Source of the DNA: Paenibacillus sp. R14(2021)
GTDB lineage: Bacteria > Bacillota > Bacilli > Paenibacillales > Paenibacillaceae
NCBI RefSeq assembly: GCF_019431355.1
Contig: NZ_CP080269.1
Span: 2,170,001-2,234,000, forward strand
Length of the DNA: 64,000 nucleotides
Direction of reading: 5' to 3'
The notes beneath the pieces were generated by a model that did no database searches, was not told the DNA's origin, and saw nothing but the letters and a program-made list of their open reading frames with translations. The position numbers and the translations under genes are program-made. Positions 62,864 to 64,000 of this stretch are shown piece after piece (within the stretch, counting starts at the first letter, position 1; each line of letters begins with the position of its first letter).

Positions 62864-62950
62864 ATTATATAAACCCATTGTTAAGCGGTCGTTAATCGAC
62901 CCCCGCCTTATTGTTAAGTGGCCGTTAATCTATTGTGTAGGTATTGTTAA
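62864..62950 (-). promoter_or_regulatory. PHO-box array and -10 element of pst operon 1
   Basis: On the minus strand TTAACA, TACACA, TTAACG, TTAACA (62950 to 62912), then after one skipped register TTAACG and TTAACA (62895 to 62879). All starts fall on an 11-bp grid, the PhoP direct-repeat spacing. TATAAT at 62869-62864 is the -10. This is a stronger array than that of operon 2. Confidence 0.85.
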
Positions 62951-62970
62951 GGTCTTCCAATCGAAAAAGT

Positions 62971-63022
62971 AAATAGAGTCTCTCTTCCTGCGGAGGAAAG
63001 CCCGGGAAGAAAGACTCTATTT
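62971..63022. terminator. terminator of the right-edge membrane gene
   Basis: AAATAGAGTCTCTCTTCC and GGAAGAAAGACTCTATTT (17 of 18 pairs plus one G-T) form a long stem. The minus strand continues ACTTTTT. Confidence 0.8.
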
Positions 63023-63062
63023 TGGAAAAACATATTCTTATCCGCCTATGACATTCGGCGGA

Positions 63063-63920
63063 TTACGGCGTGGATTTGGTGAAATTAATGACTTTGCTTG
63101 TCAAATAACCGCCGTTGCTAATGCCCAGCAGACCTATGACCTCGCTTGGCAGTTCCGGGAATTTGGTAATCTCTCCGGGATCTTTCGTGATGATCAGTGT
63201 AAACAGCATAGCGCCATAAGCTAAGTACACGGTTGCGCTGAACATGAACAGCTGTACTTTCGCAACATCGATATAGGCGTGGTTCTGCATTTCTTCCCCT
63301 TCGAATATATCGCTGAACTGCGCGTCCTTGAACGAAGGATTGGCATAAAGCGTCCCCTGCACGCAGGAAGCGATTTCCGCAGGCTGCATGTTGTAAACGT
63401 CGGCAGCGCTTTGTATCAGCTGCTCCTTCAGGTCTCGTTCGATCGTCCGATTCTTCTTCGCGCCTTGAATCATAGGACTGAATACCGTGGAGAACGCGCT
63501 TACACCCATCAATGCGAGAATGGTAGAATCATAGGTCAAATGAAGCTGTTCCCCGGGATGCTCCGCAAGATAAGAGACGAGAAGCGTGAAATATACGGAA
63601 GTAAAGAGCACCGTCCACATCGTCATTTGGAGCCGAGAGAGGCTCATTAAATTCCGCTCATTAATGAGGATGCCGAGCGGGTGGTTCATTTTGCCTTTGC
63701 CGATGGCGAAGACGATGATCGCTTCCATGGCTAGTACGGCGGCCAAATTATAGCCGCGCGGAAGATACCATGCACCGAGAAAAGCGCCTGCGCAGGCGAG
63801 CGCCAGAACGGCCGCAACCTTGAACGAATTCCAATTCGGCGAATTCGGGAGCAGCAAGCGCGGCTGTGCGGGAAGTCCCGGGTTTGCGGGCTCGCCCGCG
63901 ATGATCGGATTCGTTGACAT
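63063..63920 (-). CDS. predicted membrane protein, function unknown
   Basis: A 285-residue protein. A Pro-rich N-terminus of about 32 residues precedes membrane segments at about 35-52, 58-74, 98-118, 131-150 and 215-238. A soluble region with many charged residues spans about 155-210 (KKNRTIERDLKEQLIQSAAD). It ends with LLGISNGGYLTSKVINFTKS, a C-terminal pattern I associate with several uncharacterised bacterial membrane proteins. GAGGAGGAG precedes the ATG. It stands alone with its own terminator. No function can be assigned. Confidence 0.75.
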   Translation of the reverse strand: MSTNPIIAGEPANPGLPAQPRLLLPNSPNWNSFKVAAVLALACAGAFLGAWYLPRGYNLAAVLAMEAIIVFAIGKGKMNHPLGILINERNLMSLSRLQMTMWTVLFTSVYFTLLVSYLAEHPGEQLHLTYDSTILALMGVSAFSTVFSPMIQGAKKNRTIERDLKEQLIQSAADVYNMQPAEIASCVQGTLYANPSFKDAQFSDIFEGEEMQNHAYIDVAKVQLFMFSATVYLAYGAMLFTLIITKDPGEITKFPELPSEVIGLLGISNGGYLTSKVINFTKSTP

Positions 63921-64000
63921 GACATCTCCTCCTCTGGTTCAAATGTACCAAAGGCGGCGTGCTAATCCTGTCGGTTCGAGACGTCGATTCAAGCGATTTT

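Noticed and set aside
1..64000. CRISPR arrays, riboswitches, rRNA genes, complete insertion sequences or prophage
   Set aside because: No regularly spaced repeats, no transposase or integrase frames and no rRNA-like sequence were seen. I saw no riboswitch core, although weak ones could be missed by eye.

Overview
The window looks like a chromosomal segment of an endospore-forming Gram-positive bacterium of the Bacillales, most like Paenibacillus or Cohnella. The support is a GerK-ordered germination operon, an alpha/beta-type SASP, a Spo0E-like phosphatase, a KinB-like sporulation kinase, the polA-mutM-ytaF-coaE / nrdR neighbourhood known from Bacillus, copper-amine-oxidase-like N-terminal domains on secreted proteins, and strong GGAGG ribosome sites. 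Core regions are moderately GC-rich. About 22.5-39.4 kb is clearly richer in A+T and holds most of the accessory and decayed genes.

Layout. 0-4.6 kb (minus): YesM/YesN-type two-component pair, sugar-binding lipoprotein and the 5' part of a GH43 glycosidase. 4.7-11.9 kb (minus): a pentose-phosphate operon zwf-tkt-tal-pgi-gnd with a divergent LysR gene. 13.2-16.4 kb: two secreted cell-wall or polysaccharide enzymes and a decayed binding-module fragment. 16.5-18.3 kb: DrrAB-type ABC exporter. 18.5-20.6 kb: sensor kinase and two small convergent ORFs. 21.0-22.5 kb: a cupin gene running into an N-terminally truncated oxalate decarboxylase. 22.5-26.4 kb: gerKA-KC-KB-like operon. 26.8-39.4 kb: a redox-stress region (azoreductase, two nitroreductases, two peroxiredoxins, MsrB/thioredoxin chimera, thioredoxin reductase, MFS and EamA transporters, Crp/Fnr regulator) with HD-GYP and Spo0E-like genes and decayed peroxiredoxin copies. 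39.7-41.4 kb: decayed S-layer/Ig-like gene next to a tRNA-Ala. 41.8-51.3 kb: nrdR, SASP, lytic transglycosylase, coaE, ytaF, mutM, polA, and an EAL/GGDEF pair. 51.4-62.9 kb: two complete pst phosphate-uptake operons with phoU, a LysR gene between them, and PHO-box arrays. The right edge has an unrecognised membrane protein.

The most interesting signal is regulatory. Seven promoters between 29.1 and 39.4 kb carry an inverted repeat TGTAA-N6-TTACA (six perfect core repeats or nearly so, one with a mismatch in each of two cases). In six of them the centre lies exactly 29.5 bp upstream of the near edge of a -10 hexamer (28.5 bp in the seventh). That places the site at about -41.5, the classic position for activation by a Crp/Fnr protein, and a Crp/Fnr-family gene lies in the middle of the cluster. 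The linked genes are peroxiredoxins, nitroreductases, a MsrB/thioredoxin chimera and an exporter, so I propose a locally encoded redox or electrophile-stress regulon. Its members have been repeatedly duplicated and lost together with their promoters.
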